From assembly GCA_900175165.2 (NCBI GenBank), contig FWWN02000531.1, positions 62,001-126,000 of the forward strand: a stretch of 64,000 nt of DNA, read 5' to 3'. Below the pieces are notes generated by a model. The model was not told where the DNA came from. It ran no database searches and saw nothing but the letters and a program-made list of their open reading frames with translations. This DNA comes from Rhizomucor pusillus (Eukaryota > Mucoromycota > Mucoromycetes > Mucorales > Lichtheimiaceae). Both the position numbers and the translations under genes were made by a program. Positions 61,761 through 64,000 of this stretch are shown here, one piece after another. The stretch's first letter is position 1. Each line of letters starts with the position of its first letter.

Positions 61761-62873
61761 TATCCTTTCTCGTATCTTAGTTTTCATGGCTATCGGTGAT
61801 CTCAAAACCAGCTGCCAATCTGGGTACAGCAGCCTGAAATTCTTTCTTCTGCGCTAACTTTGCGGTCCCATTTATTGAATCTCATGGCCTGGTGCAAGTC
61901 AATACTTCAGGCTTCCACTGGAATATTTAACATGGCCGTAACATCTGTCTGTGAGCGATGGATGTCATCTTAGTGACAAGATGGTTACATACTCTGTTGT
62001 ATATACTTGATATGTTGATTTCTTTTGTCTGTTGTTTGCAGAAAGGAAATTGATGGAAGATACAACAAGATCGATTCTTAACGTTGAGTGATTGTTCTGC
62101 ACACAATGACTTGCTTTAATTGATTGGATTGGACAGCATGGATCAGATTCTGCTTTGTGAAAAGGCGTTGCTGCTATATTAATTAAGGTGCTGCGTATGT
62201 TGCACAAAGGAGAAAAGTGCAGATCACTCAGAAAGAGGCGTTGGTAACAAATCAAAAGTTGGCATCGGTCCAGCCCCTTTGTTTGTAAGAGTCGATGCCG
62301 AAAATGTAATAATAGACAATGACAACATAAATCACTGGTGCCAAGCTTCGCTGACCAGCAGCTTATTTCTATGTACTCTGTGCCAACGCAGAACTCGGGC
62401 AGTCATTCATTCTCTGATCGTACCCTTTTGGGTTGTCAACGGGATAAGTACGCAGCGCTGCGCCACATTAATCGCGGAGCAACGAGGGCACAATCACCAC
62501 TGATTTGGCAAGTCGCCCGTCTCGACCATGACTTTTGTCAAATGTGATACACATTGGGCTATAATGAAAGTTATGATCGTCCAACGATAATGCAAAATTG
62601 CACCAGTCATTAGCTCATGGGATTACCGTTGCTGTGGTGAGCTTTACCGCTCACAATCAAAAAGTCATAACTTGTAGGCAGATCAAGGTGAGTATGTATG
62701 CCATCTCCCCACAGCCACAGTTGTGTCAGAGGAACGAGAACATTTTCCGGAAAGGTCATTACGCTTGTGCAACCTGAATTCTAATATAAGGCAAAAACAA
62801 ACCTGTCCGTACATGCTGTATTCTCACCTCTTCTTCTTCCCCTTTTTTCGCATCTAGTCGTCGTTCGTAAACC
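61761..62873. other. Intergenic, no gene recognised
   Basis: AT-rich 1.1 kb. The last ~60 bp before 62874 are strongly pyrimidine-rich (CTTCTTCTTCCCC), as in promoters of highly expressed fungal genes. Confidence 0.4.
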
Positions 62874-63308
62874 ATGGTCAAGTCCCTCGCAATCCTTGCT
62901 ACTTTTGCCGTTGCAATCACCCCTTCGTTGGCTCAATGTATGTAACGCTGTAGTGATTTGTTTATGCGGGCATTGGATAATAGCACCAGTTACTAACCCA
63001 TTGATCCGCCACCGTTAGCCGCTACACCAGCCCCGGCCATTCCAACTGATGTTAACCCCGATGCAATCCAGAGCTTCATGAGCTACTACAGCAACGGTGG
63101 TGGTGCTGAGATCTCCTCCTGGGTCCAATCTGCCATGAACGCACTCCCTACTGAGATGCAACAGAGCATTAGCAGTGAAATTGCCAGAGCTAGCCAATCC
63201 ATTGCTCAAGCCGCAGGCAAGAACTCTGCTTCCTCTGTCCAGCCTGTCACTGGTGTTGCCGTCGCTGTCTCTGCAGTCCTCGTCGCAGCTGCTGGCTTGC
63301 TCATGTAA
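62874..63308 (+). CDS. Small secreted, probably GPI-anchored surface protein
   Basis: Two exons (start 62874; the second begins at 63019 and ends at 63308) encode about 119 residues. The N-terminus MVKSLAILATFAVAITPSLAQ is a signal peptide. The mature part is Ala/Ser-rich (SFMSYYSNGGGAEISSWVQS, EMQQSISSEIARASQSIAQAAG). The C-terminus is a hydrophobic tail (GVAVAVSAVLVAAAGLLM) after a small-residue region, typical of GPI attachment. C-ending codon bias and the pyrimidine-rich leader suggest high expression. No family recognised. Confidence 0.8.
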
Positions 63309-64000
63309 AAAGATTATAATCAAGAAGAGTGGATGTGATCTCGAAACTTGCTTTTTATATATTCTATTTCTACAGCATCGTATGTAGCATTATGTGTTAC
63401 TGTTAACATTAAAGCCTCAATAAAACATGAATGGTTCTAAAACCATCTGCCCATTTTTAGGTATTTAACGCATCATGGCTGCAGCTTGTTGTACGGATGC
63501 ATCCGCTATAGTGTAACCAGCATTAGACACCTGCCTCTGCAAAAAGTCAATACAGGATAAGCTTTTCTTGCAACGTTAGTCAGTGCCTCAAGACTTAGAT
63601 CTCTCGACGTACATTATTCTGTCATCATAACTAGCAATACTACTCAATATTATGCATATATATTTCCAAATGGTAAATGACAGGTTCCATCATCAAAAAC
63701 GCAAACACAGTAGGATGTGAAGCCATGGTACTAAAACAGAGATATCCGTTTATTTGCAAAGGAAAGAACAGAACTCATTGATCTGAGCAGAGAGGCAAGG
63801 AAAAGCAGAGCTAGTGTGGTTGAATTTCACCAATATTTGCTAAAGCAGCACCTAAATTAATTAAATAGAGCAACATTTGTTTTCACAAAGCTGAACCCGA
63901 TCCATGCTCTACAACTCAATAGATTAAAGCAAATATGTTCTTTCATTCAATGCTCAATACTCAGAATTGATTTTGTTGCATCTTTTTCAATTTCCTTTTG
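63309..64000. other. 3' flank, no gene recognised
   Basis: An AATAAA-like signal (CAATAAAAC near 63419) about 110 bp after the stop is a plausible polyadenylation signal. The rest is AT-rich with no supported gene. Confidence 0.45.

Overview
The window is nuclear DNA of a filamentous fungus, most likely an early-diverging Mucoromycota (Mucorales-type) genome. The signs are short GT-AG introns of about 50-100 nt with CTAAC/CTAAT branch sites, many introns per gene, compact spacing, and fungal gene families (WOPR regulator, Dsc3, metaxin, Cor1, Num1-type PH protein). An MT-A70 methyltransferase and Tc1/mariner debris with TGCGAC-type subterminal repeats fit the same group. Nothing bacterial, organellar or viral was seen.

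Layout. 1-1043: a snap-back (inverted duplicate) remnant of a Tc1/mariner-like transposon. 1.4-19.3 kb: a gene-dense block with methylmalonate-semialdehyde dehydrogenase, an unknown secreted/membrane protein, a YjbQ-family protein, a VHS-like/FYVE protein, Dsc3, metaxin, a class I PI-transfer protein, a GT49-like glycosyltransferase, a mitochondrial pyruvate carrier subunit and complex III core protein 1. 19.4-28.9 kb: a decayed repeat-rich stretch with a disrupted Tc1/mariner transposase, stacked transposon ends, degraded fragments of unknown coding elements, and a broken tandem copy of a zinc-finger gene. 28.96-30.6 kb: the intact relative, a predicted membrane-anchored protein with three 48-residue repeats and two Nab2-type CCCH fingers.

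32.7-49.1 kb: a second gene-dense block with Rab11, a Num1/Mcp5-type cortical PH protein, an arrestin-like protein, CWC15 and PRP2 (two spliceosome genes sharing a 508-bp divergent promoter), an MT-A70 methyltransferase fused to a SANT/Myb-like domain, and a BAG-like low-complexity protein. 49-57 kb: gene-poor, centred on an intronless WOPR (Gti1/Pac2/Wor1) regulator with more than 3 kb of non-coding DNA on each side, followed by a small mitochondrial alpha/beta-hydrolase-like gene. 57.6-62.9 kb: degraded coding debris. 62.9-63.3 kb: a small GPI-type surface protein.

Functional themes are mitochondrial function (MMSDH, metaxin, MPC, Cor1), membrane traffic (FYVE, Dsc3, PITP, Rab11, arrestin), mRNA processing (CWC15, PRP2, Nab2-type fingers) and candidate adenine methylation (MT-A70). 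Gene models were spliced by eye and checked by reading-frame continuity and fit to known family motifs. Splicing oddities recur: three GC-AG introns, an 8-nt and a 20-nt microexon, and a start codon standing alone in its exon. No tRNA, rRNA or CRISPR array was recognised.
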